NCBI GenBank assembly: GCA_947561715.1
Contig: OX387204.1
Span: 1,059,001 to 1,123,000, forward strand
Direction: 5' to 3'
Origin: Ascidia mentula
Taxonomy: Eukaryota; Chordata; Ascidiacea; Phlebobranchia; Ascidiidae
Length of the DNA: 64,000 nt
Shown here: positions 44,836 through 57,400 of the stretch, in pieces
Layout of the letters: every line of letters begins with the position of its first letter
Position numbering within the stretch: position 1 is the first letter of the stretch
Program-made: the position numbers and the translations under genes
The notes under the pieces: model-generated
Databases searched by the model: none
The model's input: the letters and a program-made list of their open reading frames with translations, nothing else
What the model was told of the DNA's origin: nothing

Positions 44836-46436
44836 ATGTGGGAAACGATATTAGACCTATTTCAACACAGTCACTTTCTGCTTTTTACTATAGGTGAGGA
44901 TGGAAATGCAGCAACCATTATTTAAAATTCACTGTATAGGCCTGATTGTTGGCTGTTTGTACGAGTACAGTGTGATACTTTTTAAGTGATAAAGGCTAAA
45001 AAAGACAATAAATATTTAGCTTAACTTGCAAGAATGGTATTTATAAAGTGCAGAAGATGAACATATTTTTATTACTTTGCTTACAGGAACAATGGCAGCG
45101 TTGGGTCTATCCTTCTGGATTACAAACGCTTTCTTCATATTCCTGGATGTGACAGGAAAACCACAGTTTCTACACAAATACAAGATCCAGGATGACAAAA
45201 ATGTCCCAGTAAGAAAAAAGATAAACCCCATTGTTAGGTCACTATTTCTTATCATGACTTTCAAAATAATAGGACTAACAGTTCGTTGTTGCAGTTTTAT
45301 TTCTTTACAGAAAAACGTTTTTGATCATATGCAACGACAATTAGGCAAATATAATTATTTTCGTTGGGGATCACTTTTGTTCCATACTACAAAACCACAT
45401 TTTCCCCGCCATATTGTGTATTTCAGGTGGATTGGAAGTTATTCAAGAAATGCGTTGGGGTGATCAACACAAACCAGTTAGTTGCCACTATTATGATACT
45501 CTGCTTCTACCCCTTGACGGCCTGGCGCAAAATGCCATTTGAAACTATTGATTTACCAACATTGCCAAGACTGTTGTTGGATCTTGTACTGTTTGGTGTG
45601 TTTGAAGAGTTTGCATTTTACTACCTGCACAGGTGGGTCAGCTCTGTGTGGAAATAATTTGCACCGAACGAACGGATCATGAGCGTTTTGCAAAATTCTA
45701 AGGTAGAACATGAATCGTCGTATTTCTACAGATTGATGCATCACCCCCAACTCTACAAACACATTCACAAAGTTCACCACGAATGGACAGCCCCCATTAG
45801 CATTGCCGTTGTATACGTTCATCCTTTCGAGCATGTGGTAATTACCAAAAATCTAAGATTTACGGCGTTGGCACAAAATATCTACATGCGAAACATTATG
45901 TAAACCTGTCAACAAGAATATTTTGAGTTCAGTTCAATAAACTTTTTTAGAGACAAATGATAACGGCATTAAACCGGTAAGACTGAAACAAGTATGCTGT
46001 GGGCCTGTTGCTAGAACCTGAATGAAACCCATGCACACGACAACTGTGCATATTTGTTCGTAGATTGTGAACATGCTGCCAGTTTTGACTTTTCCAATTC
46101 TGTTGAAATCTCATATACTGACATCATGGATATGGTTTTTCATCGCAACTTTTGTTTCGAGCGTTCACCACAGTGGATACCATTTCCCTGGCCTTCCTTC
46201 ACCACAATTTCATGACTACCATCACCTCAAGTATGGTTCTATCACTTCATAACGTAACTAAATATGGAAGATTGATCAATTTTATTTTCAATCTTTTCAC
46301 CAGATTCAACAATTGTTTTGGAGTCCTTGGCTTTCTTGACAGACTACATAACACTGATGCCATGTACAGAAAAACCAACCAGCATAAAAATGATCACATG
46401 TATTTCTCATTTAAACCAACATGGGGATCAAACTAA
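44836..46436 (+). CDS. FAXDC2: FAXDC2-like fatty acid hydroxylase, copy 3
   Basis: Exons: 44836-44893, 45087-45208, 45427-45632, 45732-45837, 46064-46230, 46304-46436, giving 263 residues. The first five exons equal those of copy 2 in length; the last is 9 nt longer (tail FKPTWGSN). The start exon reads MWETILDLFQHSHFLLF. Histidine clusters HRLMHH, HKVHHEW, HHSGYH and HDYHH are intact, so the enzyme is probably active. A poly(A) signal AATAAA at 46496-46501 lies 140 bp before the stop codon of the convergent TMA16 gene, so the two 3' UTRs must nearly touch or overlap. Confidence 0.95.
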
Positions 46437-46640
46437 CCATTCATGTGATTTTGTTTTGTTTCATACCTCCATGTGCAATCTGTAAGTTTTTAACAAATAA
46501 AATCTCATTTGTGAAGATGCAGTGTGACTGATGTCACACATAATTAGAAGTTTCCATGCCAGTTACACCTTTCATTCAGTTGTGACACTTCTTGGCATTC
46601 CCTCTCACCAATCTTCATGTTGACATTCCCATGCCTTTAG

Positions 46641-47651
46641 TCATGTTGAAACACTTTGTTTGCGAAACTTAATAGTTTTAAGCCTGGGCAACAATTTGGC
46701 ATCCCCATCCCATTCTTCAAACTCCCTAAAAAACATTTACAGTAAAACCAACTGGTACAATTAACAGTAAATCGAGCAAAATCTACATACTTTACAGCTT
46801 TAACATTCAGTAGATCTGGTAGCTCGATACCAGAAGTTTTAAACAGCATTTTTTCTTGGTCCAATTGAAATTTGATTATTCTTTCTCTGGATGAGTGCTG
46901 GGTGGCATTTCTCTTACCAACACTTCTGATTATTTCAATCTGTTCAAGTTCATCATTAAATCGACATAAATATCTGGAGAGATAAGCATGGGATGATAAC
47001 TTAATAAAGTTTGGGACTTTATTTTTGTTATGCAAAACTTGTTGAATTATATACATTTTAAAAAGGACAAAAAAGCAGATTAACAATTGAATAACTGACT
47101 TAAATGTATTTCTTAAGTGTAGAATGGTTCAGACAGCACTTAAAACAAACAGCTCTGTAACTGTTGGTTAAATAACAGGAAAATAGATTTTGGCATATCA
47201 GTTTCGATGACGAGTGCAAGAAACATGCGTACAAAACAGGAAGCTTCAACTTACTTTTCAACTAGTTTTTCTACTTCCTCGTTGGAACATTTTTCCAGAT
47301 CTTTGTCCATGTTATCTTGAAACCACAGAAATTTACGGACTTTGGCATCAAGCTTGGAGGCTTTTTCTCTATTGCAAGTTTGTTTTTGTTGTTGTTTGTA
47401 TTTCTGTCGTGACAAATGGTTGGCTTGACGACTGTTGGGGTGAATCAATTTACCCGAAGACCGCTGCTTGGCAACTTTAGGCTGGACAGTGAAAAGAGTG
47501 TGTACTATATGGTATCCATAATCCACTCATCAACGATTATTATAGCGCGGTTCTCGCCCAGAACGCACACTGTGATTTTGAGATACGGCCTTATACCATT
47601 TTATAAAAAATTTAGTTTTTTACTTACAAATAAGCAACAATCACTTACCAT
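46641..47651 (-). CDS. TMA16: Translation machinery-associated protein 16
   Basis: TMA16 binds pre-60S ribosomal particles during nuclear and late maturation. Exons: 47651-47649 (the ATG alone), 47481-47255, 46973-46791, 46725-46641, giving 165 residues. Start: MPKVAKQRSSGKLIHPNSRQ, matching the human MPKAPKGK...VIHPYSRK. Further matches are LWFQDNMD, YLCRFNDELEQIEII, SSRERIIKFQLDQE, GIELPDLLN and EFEEWDGDAKLLPRLK. It lacks the acidic C-terminal tail of the vertebrate protein. The first coding exon holds only the start codon before GTAAGT, an unusual but clean split. It is head-to-head with MARCHF6. Confidence 0.95.
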
Positions 47652-48349
47652 TTCTTAAAGGTATAGCAGCTGTTGTTAACGCAAAAAATTATGAAACACA
47701 GCACGTGTTTTGACTTGTGCCCAGCGAACCAAAAATTTGCCTGTTTCCAACATAACACCTGAAAAATTTAAATATTCTTAGAAAAATGTAGAAGATAAAT
47801 AAAAATAATACATTTTCACAAAATTAAAGCTGTCAAAATTCCATATTTATTTTATAAAATTTATTTTTTTCCCCATGCGAAATAAGGTTTCGGTTCACTG
47901 ATTTTGTAGATTATGTCCACTAGTGCGCATAAAAGGGAATTTATTGTTAAATGTCAAAGAAACACAAATAAAGAAATAAAGGAGTAAAGAGGTTGTTGCT
48001 ATTTTGTGTACCATATTTCTTTTAACGTGATGGAGGTTTTGTGTAGCATGCGGTAAATGAGAGAATCCGCATAATACCGATGCTTGTTTCATAATGAAAT
48101 TCCAAATGAAATGTGTCAATTATCGCTCGTGTTTTTTAAAAAAAATATTACTGGTGGGAAATTTTATTGCACATTTAAACTGTATTGGATTAAATCAAGC
48201 AACTTATAATTTTTCCAAGTTCTGCTTTTTCTATAAGAAATAAAAAAAACTAATAAACAACATTATGTTTTCGCCCTGAAGTTTGCCATAGCATTTGATG
48301 TAGAGAGGTTCAGTTAAATTTGTCAACTTTCAAAGCAACCACCTGCAGA
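47652..48349. promoter_or_regulatory. Head-to-head intergenic region TMA16 / MARCHF6
   Basis: A 698-bp AT-rich interval lies between the two start codons. An AG acceptor-like site (ccacctgcag) ends at 48348, one base before the MARCHF6 ATG, suggesting a spliced leader or a 5' UTR intron. No core promoter motif was recognised. Confidence 0.5.
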
Positions 48350-50908
48350 ATGGCAGACGAGGAAGAAGATATTTGCCGTGTATGCAGAATGGCAGGCACC
48401 AACGACAAACCTCTCTTCCACCCATGTATATGTACTGGGAGCATCAAGCATGTGCACCAGGATTGCCTCACACAATGGCTAAGGCACAGCCACAAGGAAT
48501 ACTGCGAATTGTGCAAACACAAGTACAGTTTTAAACCTATTTACAGCCCGGATATGCCAAGTCGTTTGCCGATAAGAGATCTCTTTTTGGGCCTAACACG
48601 AAGCATTGTATCTGCCATTAAGTGCTGGATCCACTACACTTTGGTTGCAGTCGCATGGTTGGGAATTGTTCCACTGACTGCGTACAGGATTTACAAATGC
48701 ATATTCTCCTCCAGCTTGAAAAGTTTAATTTCATTTCCCATGGACATTGTGTCACCAAAAAATATTGGCGGGGATGTTGTGAATGGCTTTGCGATCGTCG
48801 GCTGCTCAATTGTAGCATTTATTGGTTTGGTTTGGCTCCGAATGCAGATTTTAAATGGAGAAATGCCTGCTTGGATCGAGGAGAGACGAAATGAGGAGGA
48901 AGCAAATGATGGCCAAGAAAATCAAGATGGAAATCAGGATGAGCAGGAGTTGGCTGATGATGTGGATGACAATAATAATCAGGAGAACGCAGTTCCTGTT
49001 GTGGCACAGGAAGAAATGCAGGAAGAAAATGTGGGAAACTGGAATGGAATAAATTGGGAGAGGGCGGGAGATGAGCCGACATGGGAAAGAATTCTCGGGC
49101 TTGATGGCTCCCTTCTGTTTTTGGAACATGTGTTTTGGGTTGTGGCTTTGAACACTCTGTTCATACTGCTCTTTGCATTTTGTCCATTTCACCTTGGACA
49201 GTTTGCCCTTATGCTCATGGGTGTGCACAGCAATGTTGCTGCCACCAAACTTGAAGGAGTTTTAACTGCTGTTTGTGGTTACTTTCTTATAACCACAGGA
49301 TTCTTGATGGGTCACATGATTTTTAAATACTGGAAATTTCACTACACACAGAAAGTGTTTGGTCTTTGCTACATAGTTCTAAAAGTTTGCTTGCTTCTGT
49401 TAATGGAACTTGTATTTTTACCCCTTGTTACCGGTGCATGGCTGGACATTTGCTCCTTGAAGATGTTTAACTCAACATTGCAAGACAGAAAACACAGTTT
49501 TTTAGCAGCCCCCGGGTCTTCTTTATTCTTTCACTGGTTAAGTGGATTCATATTTACATTCTACATTGCATATTTCCTCATGATGCTAAAGGAAATTCTT
49601 CGTCCGGGAACTTTGTGGTTCTTGCGCAACCTCAATGATCCAAACTTCAATCCTGTCCGCATCATGATTCAAATATCTGCTTTTCGGCACTTCAAGAGAA
49701 TACTTTTAACTTGTATGTTTTTTGGCACCTTGATTATCATCATTTCCTGGTTGCCAGTAAAGTTTTTGAACGTTGTTTTACCCAGTTTCTTACCTTACCG
49801 CAAGGGAAATCAGTTTGCTTCACCAATTGGAGATTTTCCTCTGCAGTTTATGGCAAGTCAGCTGATTTTGCCAATAATTCTTGAACAGGGTTTCTGGAGA
49901 CTGCATTTGCAAAATGCCATAAGAGCCTGGTGTCACTTTGTAGGAAATATGCTGGGGATCAAATCTTATCTATTAATGGAAGATCAGTTTGCAGAGTTAT
50001 TGCACAGAAATGACCCCAACAATGTTTTGGACATAGAAGTGCCGTATAATGACAAGCCGAAGTGCTTCAGACTTAGGGTGGCTATATTGCTGATCTTAGC
50101 GAGCGCGACTGTGGTGCTATTGGCCTCCATCGTGCTTTGCCTTCCAGTTGCGTTTGGAAGATTATATTTCCAGTTGTTGTTCGGCCCAGATGGTCCATTG
50201 CCAATTTTGTTAGACAAACACCAGCCAGTTCATGAATTCTACACATTTGCACTTGGAATTTGGGCTTGTTGGTCTACTGTTCGATTGTTGATGATACTTA
50301 CCAAATACGCCCCTTTTGGACGAACAATGATAGCGAATGTTATGAAGCAGTTGCTTTCTGTTGTTTTTAAAAGCATGGTAGTTGGTATATTTGTAGTTGG
50401 CATAATACCCCTGTTGTTTGGAGTGCTTTTCAATCTAGTAATAGTGATTCCATTACGCACACCTTTATACCAAACCCCAGTCATATTTCTGTGGCAGGAT
50501 TGGGCATTGGGAATGCTTATACAAAAGATTTTTCTTGCTTCCATCTTCCTTGGGCCGAATAATTGGTTGAGAGAGAGCATTGATAATGCATTTGAGCAAG
50601 GTTTCTTACGAATGGACCTCCTTAAGTTCATGCGCGAGACTTTGTTTGTGATTGTAAAATGCTTGTTACTTTGTTTGACTTTTCCTTATGTTATCGGGCA
50701 CGGTATCACATTTTTGCTGGAAACCAGTCTATCAACCATGTATTTTTTGCATTGGCGACTATACCCTTGCTTAATATTTGGTTCGTCATTTTTTGCATTT
50801 TGCTGGTTCGAAATGAAGCAGTTTCGCAGACTATGCGACCATATTAAGAACGAGAGATATCTAATCGGTAAACGGTTAGTTGACTATGAACCACCAAAAG
50901 CTAACTGA
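48350..50908 (+). CDS. MARCHF6: E3 ubiquitin ligase MARCHF6 (TEB4/Doa10 family), single exon
   Basis: This multi-pass ER ubiquitin ligase acts in ER-associated degradation, including control of sterol-synthesis enzymes in vertebrates. It has 852 residues in one uninterrupted frame; human has about 910. The N-terminal RING-CH finger is complete: Cys9, Cys12, Cys26, Cys28, His36, Cys39, Cys52, Cys55 (C4HC3). PIYSPDMPSRLPI follows, then many hydrophobic helices, an acidic linker around residues 180-225, and the conserved blocks WERILGLDGSLLFLEHVFWV, LRPGTLWFLRNLNDPNFNPV and PLYQTPVIFLWQDWALG. The C-terminal element NERYLIGKRLVDYE, needed for activity in the yeast and human proteins, is present. 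Start 48350 gives the family's N-terminus (EEDICRVCR). The vertebrate gene has over 20 introns; none here. Confidence 0.98.
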   Translation: MADEEEDICRVCRMAGTNDKPLFHPCICTGSIKHVHQDCLTQWLRHSHKEYCELCKHKYSFKPIYSPDMPSRLPIRDLFLGLTRSIVSAIKCWIHYTLVAVAWLGIVPLTAYRIYKCIFSSSLKSLISFPMDIVSPKNIGGDVVNGFAIVGCSIVAFIGLVWLRMQILNGEMPAWIEERRNEEEANDGQENQDGNQDEQELADDVDDNNNQENAVPVVAQEEMQEENVGNWNGINWERAGDEPTWERILGLDGSLLFLEHVFWVVALNTLFILLFAFCPFHLGQFALMLMGVHSNVAATKLEGVLTAVCGYFLITTGFLMGHMIFKYWKFHYTQKVFGLCYIVLKVCLLLLMELVFLPLVTGAWLDICSLKMFNSTLQDRKHSFLAAPGSSLFFHWLSGFIFTFYIAYFLMMLKEILRPGTLWFLRNLNDPNFNPVRIMIQISAFRHFKRILLTCMFFGTLIIIISWLPVKFLNVVLPSFLPYRKGNQFASPIGDFPLQFMASQLILPIILEQGFWRLHLQNAIRAWCHFVGNMLGIKSYLLMEDQFAELLHRNDPNNVLDIEVPYNDKPKCFRLRVAILLILASATVVLLASIVLCLPVAFGRLYFQLLFGPDGPLPILLDKHQPVHEFYTFALGIWACWSTVRLLMILTKYAPFGRTMIANVMKQLLSVVFKSMVVGIFVVGIIPLLFGVLFNLVIVIPLRTPLYQTPVIFLWQDWALGMLIQKIFLASIFLGPNNWLRESIDNAFEQGFLRMDLLKFMRETLFVIVKCLLLCLTFPYVIGHGITFLLETSLSTMYFLHWRLYPCLIFGSSFFAFCWFEMKQFRRLCDHIKNERYLIGKRLVDYEPPKAN

Positions 50909-51480
50909 CGCTTGCGCTTCGACCTTGTTTTGTTGTTTGTGTAGTGTGCAATTATTAGTTTGACTTAAGTTAAACAAAAAAATTCTGTAATATAATTTTA
51001 CATTATGGTTGCACAGAATAGTTTTCATGGCATAAGTCTTTGATAAAGCACAAAAGTTGTGCAAGGGAAAATCCTTTCTTCTATGTTTAATTGTGTGGTT
51101 GTTTTGTGATGAGATTATACAAATACAAGCGTATGAAAACTGGGCATATTTTTTTGGATTATCATCGGTTTCCAACTTGTGTTTGTTGCTTGTCCATATG
51201 TTTACCTATGCCAAAAGTGCTTAGCGCACAGTTTAAAAGAGTATCTGATGCCAATATACAGATTAATGTGGTTTATTTTGCTTTCCTGAATAATTTTTGC
51301 CTAGCAACACACCTCAAATGACAGTTTTTGTTTTATTGGCGTTCTCCATAAAAAACAACAGTCGATGTCTACAGCGCAAGATAAAAAGGTAAAAGAAAAT
51401 CATGATTTGAACTAGTACAGCAACTATTATTGCTCAAAACATTTTGGCAAATGAAAACCAAACTAAAAAGAGTTCTGTTG
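50909..51480. other. Convergent 3' ends of MARCHF6 and TNPO3
   Basis: This 572-bp stretch contains both 3' UTRs. A minus-strand poly(A) signal (TTTATT on the plus strand) at about 51332-51337 suits TNPO3. No clear plus-strand AATAAA was noted for MARCHF6. Confidence 0.5.
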
Positions 51481-54400
51481 TCATCTGTAAAGTCGGCAAA
51501 AGTCCCTCAAGTGGTAGCTGACTGTTTTCCATTCACTTGCCCTAAAACACAAGTTGTATGTTTATTATGTGTACAAAAAGATTTCCATAAATTTAAAAAC
51601 ATCAGGACTGCCATTGATTTTAAACCTAAAATACTACAAAATGCATAAGCAATTTAGCCAATAATGCAGCTCACTATATTTACCACAACTTATTTAACTT
51701 ACGCCACAATTTCTGCGTGGAACTGAAGTGTTTGTTGAGGTGTAGCAGTTGCTAGGGTTGCTTCGGTGGGCAGGTTTTTAAGTGTTGACATCAACCAACT
51801 TGCAAAACTCTGAAACACATTTTGCTGATTGTTAGATTTTAATCATTCCAAAATATTTTACTAAGGTTCTGTCTGTATAACCCTATTACAAATTTACTCA
51901 AACTTTGACAGAATACATTTGCATTTACCCACAAGCATTAGTCTTGTCACACATATCAAAACACTACTATATAAGTGGAACACTCTTTGTCCTTTGGTAC
52001 ATTTAAGTAAGGAGAATTCAACACCCCCATATCTGATCGTTGAAAATGAATTTGATAGATTATGATCAACTAAATAAACTTGTCCAAATACAGCACTTCC
52101 ACAAGTAAAAGACTGCCAATCTAACTTAAAATGGATCAGTTTACGAAAATTTTGTGCAATACATGTAAAGTAAGTACAAATTATTTAAAAATAAACAAAG
52201 CGATTTGCCCGAATGTTTTTTGGACTCACCTGCCTATCTCTTTCTATTATGGCCCACCACAGCTCAGCAATATCAGGATACAGGTAGGAAGGAATTTGAA
52301 ACAAGCAGGCATGGAGAGATTTTTCAACAATCTGTCCACCGTAAGCAGCAAAAACGTTGTCGGCAATCTGCTTTTGTAATGGTGGAAGTTTGCATTCTAT
52401 AACACTGCGGATAAATTTGGTGACGGACGCATTTGCATCGCGATGTTCGTGACCCAACCCAACCAGTGCACAGTCGAGGAGTGAGGGACAAGCAGCGTGG
52501 GTGAGGAACTCCACTGGACACTTTTCAACAAACCTGTATATCACAAATATTCATCTTGTTTGTGTTTTGCCAACTTTCAACGATCAAACATTTATAATAA
52601 AATTTGTATGTAAATGTTATAATGCTAAAATATACAAGCAACACAACATTAATTTTTTTTGGCTTGTTTTTTAGCAAAAACATTCTGCTCATAATAATTC
52701 ACAACAATTGACCCAAAAAAACTTATATACGCAATAAAATCCACACTTCTTAAAAAAGTTGCTGATTCTCTCTTTGTGAAAAACACAGCTCAAAACATTT
52801 CTAGGACAGCACATAAGGGAAAGGATTAAACTGTTGTGTTAAAAAGAATAAATGGTTACACAGCGACAGTGTGTACAGGAAAAAGTAATTTTCTTGCGAG
52901 CTTTTTTACCTGCAGCAAAGCCTGAAGAGATCGTCCACTGTGTCTGGATTATTTTCCAAGCCACGTTTAGTGTTTAAAATGTCGAAAGTTGGTTGAGTGA
53001 AAGCGTTCAACATTGCCAACAGTGAAGGGTCTTTTCCATATTCATCAACCTAATAACCAAACAACAAACTGTAACTTGACCTTTTCACCTTGACTCAATA
53101 TACTAATCCAAACAATACAATTTTTAATAATCTATTTTTTGTTTAACTTGTTCTCTTTTAAATACAAGGGTTGGCAGGACAGGATTATTACATGTTTAAT
53201 GTTGACAAAATGTTGGCATACAAATACTAGTAACTGGCACACTTAATTCCAACAGATGTCGGCCTCTGCCTTACCATACATGTACTCGCATAAGCAAATT
53301 TTACCTTCAACAAAGTCACAATTCCCAACTAATTAACAATATTGACTTACAAGAACACTGCCTAGGTACAGAAAACAACTGTGTTGATAGCAAGCGTACA
53401 TGGATGTAATGGTTTCAGCGATGGGTTGCAGTAAAGTTGCTTGAACAGATTTTCCCACACATCGAATTGCAAACCTTAAACACCTATAAAACCAACAAGG
53501 CAATGTACTAAAATTCATCCAAATACCAAAATATTTGAAAATCAGGTGTTTTTTAACATGTCATACATTGGTTACACAGTTTACCAGATATATTTTGAAA
53601 CATTCCACCCTTGCGACCTTGGTGACCCACAAAGACCGCAAGCTTTAATCGTTTTTGGGATGCAATTTATCAACCACAAAATATAGTTGTAAGTTTATGG
53701 ACCAGAGCACTCTCTCTACCTGCACCATCTTTCCACTATCCTGTTGTCGGCTTTGTGGTGCTCCAGTGTTGGTTTCAAAACTTTCCAAACTTCCTCTGTG
53801 ATTTCTTTGCATGGATGGAGTTCACCGTTGCGACTTTTGATTTCTATGTGCCGGTATATTGCAGCGAGACGGTCCAACCACAAGGTTGGATCTCGGGCAC
53901 CTAAAATTCCAGAAAATAGTTGAGAGCAAACTTTCCATGAGGCAAAAAAATGAACGTTAAACTTTATCGCATTTTACTATTTCTGTTCATTTAGAAACAG
54001 TCTAACCTTGGTCATGCTGTAACTGCTGAGTCAGCATGTTGATTTGTGCTTTGCACAAAAGTCCAACAGCTTCTTGTAGATGTGCAACAGGTAGTCCAGT
54101 TATGATTGTAACAACACCTGGAAGAGGAAAATATCTCATGTGACGCCTGCTTTTTGCTTAGTTAAGTAAAAAGTTTGTTTAACGTTTCTGTCTTGGGCGC
54201 TCCCTTTTTACAACCTGCTAGTCCTTCAGCTTTATTAAATATCTACTGATGCTGATGTTCAATTACAGATTATCCGTCATCATGATTTCGTTTGTCATAT
54301 AACAAGGCTACGACATGCAACCATAATTGATCATATTTTCTAATGGAATTTTAAAAAAGCAATCAAATTACGCAACATGCATGTTCTGAAGTTGCTATTG

Positions 54401-57400
54401 AGCCACCCACAGCACTCTGGGGAGTGGGGACCCCCAGTGGTCCATAGACCCGAGTTAAGACCCATTGGCTTTAACAATAAAACAAGTGATTTGAAGCATT
54501 CACCTTTTAACAATCCAATTGAGGCATTGGCAGAAACATGAAGGTCATCAGCAACCTATGCAAGAAAACACATTAATATTTCTATGGAAACACAAAATGC
54601 TTAGCCATTAACAGCACCTGTAGAAGTTGAATGAGTGCAGAATAATGTTGAATCATCTGTTGCCTGCACGCCTCACACAGATTTTGTAACGATAATGCTG
54701 CAATTGAAGAGAGTTCCTTTTGTTGGAGTGCTTGCGTCAAAAATTGAAGAATGTGATCTGGAATTCAATTTGTTCTAAATGATTGTAATTTCCAACAATA
54801 GACAGGTATATAAAGCAACAATAATAAAAATTCATTTGATTCTAATCAGAACAGTTTATAAAGCAAAACCACTGTGGCTCAAATCTCATAATCCAATACC
54901 TAATAACTGTGAGTGCTTCTCAATCCAAGAAGACAGTTCCCCAATTAGACGCACACTTGTATGACGAACTGCCAGGTGACTATCTGAAGGTAGGGATACG
55001 ATGGCTTGGAGCACCTGAGGCACAACAGCTTCTTCCCTTCTGCGAATACAAAAAATCTTGGTTTTCAAAACGTTAATATTAGAAAATTAGCCAATTAAAA
55101 AACAGAATGCACTGAATTATCGCATCAAATGCCAAGTGGTAAGTTTAAGCAAAACAAAATAGAATAATCCACATATAAACAACATACACATCAATGTGCT
55201 TGGCAACAGCAGCCATAATAAAGAGAGTTGCCTCTGTAACATCCCAACTTGGGGAAACGCCCTCTTGATTGAGCATTGTGAATAGTTGAGCGAAGCATTT
55301 TGTGGCGCCCACCAAGTAAACAACATCCCTGACCAAGTCAGCTGAGCGTAACCGAAAATCATAAAAATCATCTGCCTCCTCCAGCAGTTTCTCCTGAAAA
55401 TATAATTGCAGCATCAAGTAATTCCAAACCAATTTACTGTAAATTTTGCAAAGTTACAATGATAAGATTTAAACAGTTTATTTGAATGGTCTGTTAAACC
55501 AGAAAGACAGATTGTTTGATGTTACAAAAAGCGTGGCACCAACAGCAACAAAAAGGTTATTAACATTGATATTTTACAAAAAATTCTTACATAGTCAGGT
55601 TCCATCTGGCAATGCCTCACAAGGGAATAGATAAGTCGTTCAATATAAGGTCCAAATATCAGGCGTAACTCATTGTGATCGTTTGAATACAACATTTCTG
55701 AAAGTCGGTACCACAGGTTGAATGTAATTTCCGCAACCTGCAAAAAAAACATACAACATATTTTTACAGTTTTTAATTGTTATTTTTTTTTAAAGTTTTT
55801 AATTGACAAACTTCCTTTTAGTATTTTACATGCCTAGTTGGGCATTTGGGAGTTACAACACACCTCATATTGACAGTGTCCATTGCATAGCAACAAGAGG
55901 TCAAGGGTCACAAGGTCTCCAAGGCCATCACCAGGTGCACTGACAAGAGCTTCTGACAGTGACTCGGCCAACTCAGTGAATATACGACAAAGATTGAGAC
56001 ACCTGAAAAAAAATCACCGAAGCAATTTTCAATAGCAAAAAGTTTGAATAAATTTTGCCCCTGCAATATTTTTTATATGTATTAAAAAACATACTTGTCG
56101 GTGTCTTCATGGGCAACAGCATTGTGGTAAGCTTCCCGTAAAGAATGAGTACCGTGGAAAAGCAACTCCATAAGATCTCTATACCTTGCTACATCTTCTG
56201 CTGCGTACAGAGCCGCACAAATGCAGTCAGATGCCGCCTCATGAAGAGATGATGACGTTGATGTGTCCCTCTGAATCAAATCAGTTATACTTTGTACAAA
56301 CAACTTCTACGCAATGCAAAATCAATAAAATGGGCATCAATAAAACTAACGTGTACTGAGTCAGTTGCTCTAAATAAACTGGTGTTGACAACTTTTGTTA
56401 ACAGCTAATTTTAAGTATAAAATAAAGCTACCCATTAAAGTAAACTCACCAAAACATTGAATGGAACATCAAGAAGTTTGCTGCGTGCCACATGGTTACC
56501 GGGCAAAACACCCAGATGGAACCAACTGGCCAGGCATTTAAAAACTTTTGACAAAAGCCTTTCTTCTTCAACGATATCTGGTAAAAGTACAAAAATCATA
56601 AATTTTGCTTTTAACTAACAGTCAGAACATACCAATGCAGGCTTTAAGTAGGTCAACCACCATCGGGGCAGAATTCTCCATCTCCTCCATAATTTCAACT
56701 CTACGGTTGGCTCCGAGCCGAAGCGTCTGATTGTTGACCTGAACAATGGATACGGTGACCGTTATAGAATGTGACAGATGTCTAAATGTGGAAAGAACAA
56801 CCCACCTCTTCTGGCAGAACAGTTAGGATTTCCAGAAGATATGGAAGTGAAGATCTTTCTTGGCCGTACCTATAACATAAAGTGCATTTTTTCAACCTAT
56901 TTAACTCTTTACCCTTCTAATACTACAAGTCCTCTAGGTATGACTTAAACATTAGTAACAGGAAAATGACACAAGTTTTGTACAAATAGTGTTTAAGAAA
57001 GCAGCCTATTTGAACATGCTGGAATAGAATAGTGACAACAAACTTGACAGACCGAAAAAACAAGTACATCCACAGCACCTAATGGGCATGTAGTAATAAA
57101 AGGTTTCTTATCAAGACAATCTAGGCTGAGCATGCTTAAGTTTATAAAATTATAATACTGGCTGTTATGCAATTCATGTGATTAGTCAGAATCTTCCCAC
57201 ACATTTTATTTATAAAACTAAATATCAGCCTTATAACATACATACTTTTGCATGAATGTGACAGCCGGCATTCCCCACGAAGTCATTTGCAATGCAAGAT
57301 CACATACAGCCAACGCTAACTGCAAGAAAATTCATTGAGTTAATTGCCATATTGTCTTAATCTACATTGTCACATCAGAAAGTCATATGATAGGATAACC

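Noticed and set aside
44578-44925. 115-codon open frame upstream of hydroxylase copy 3.
   Set aside because: It crosses the start exon in the correct frame by chance, but the duplicated start exon of copy 2 shows that translation begins at the MW start at 44836.
48851-49228. 125-codon minus-strand open frame with repeated Ile/His/Leu.
   Set aside because: It is the antisense shadow of the acidic linker and first helices of MARCHF6.
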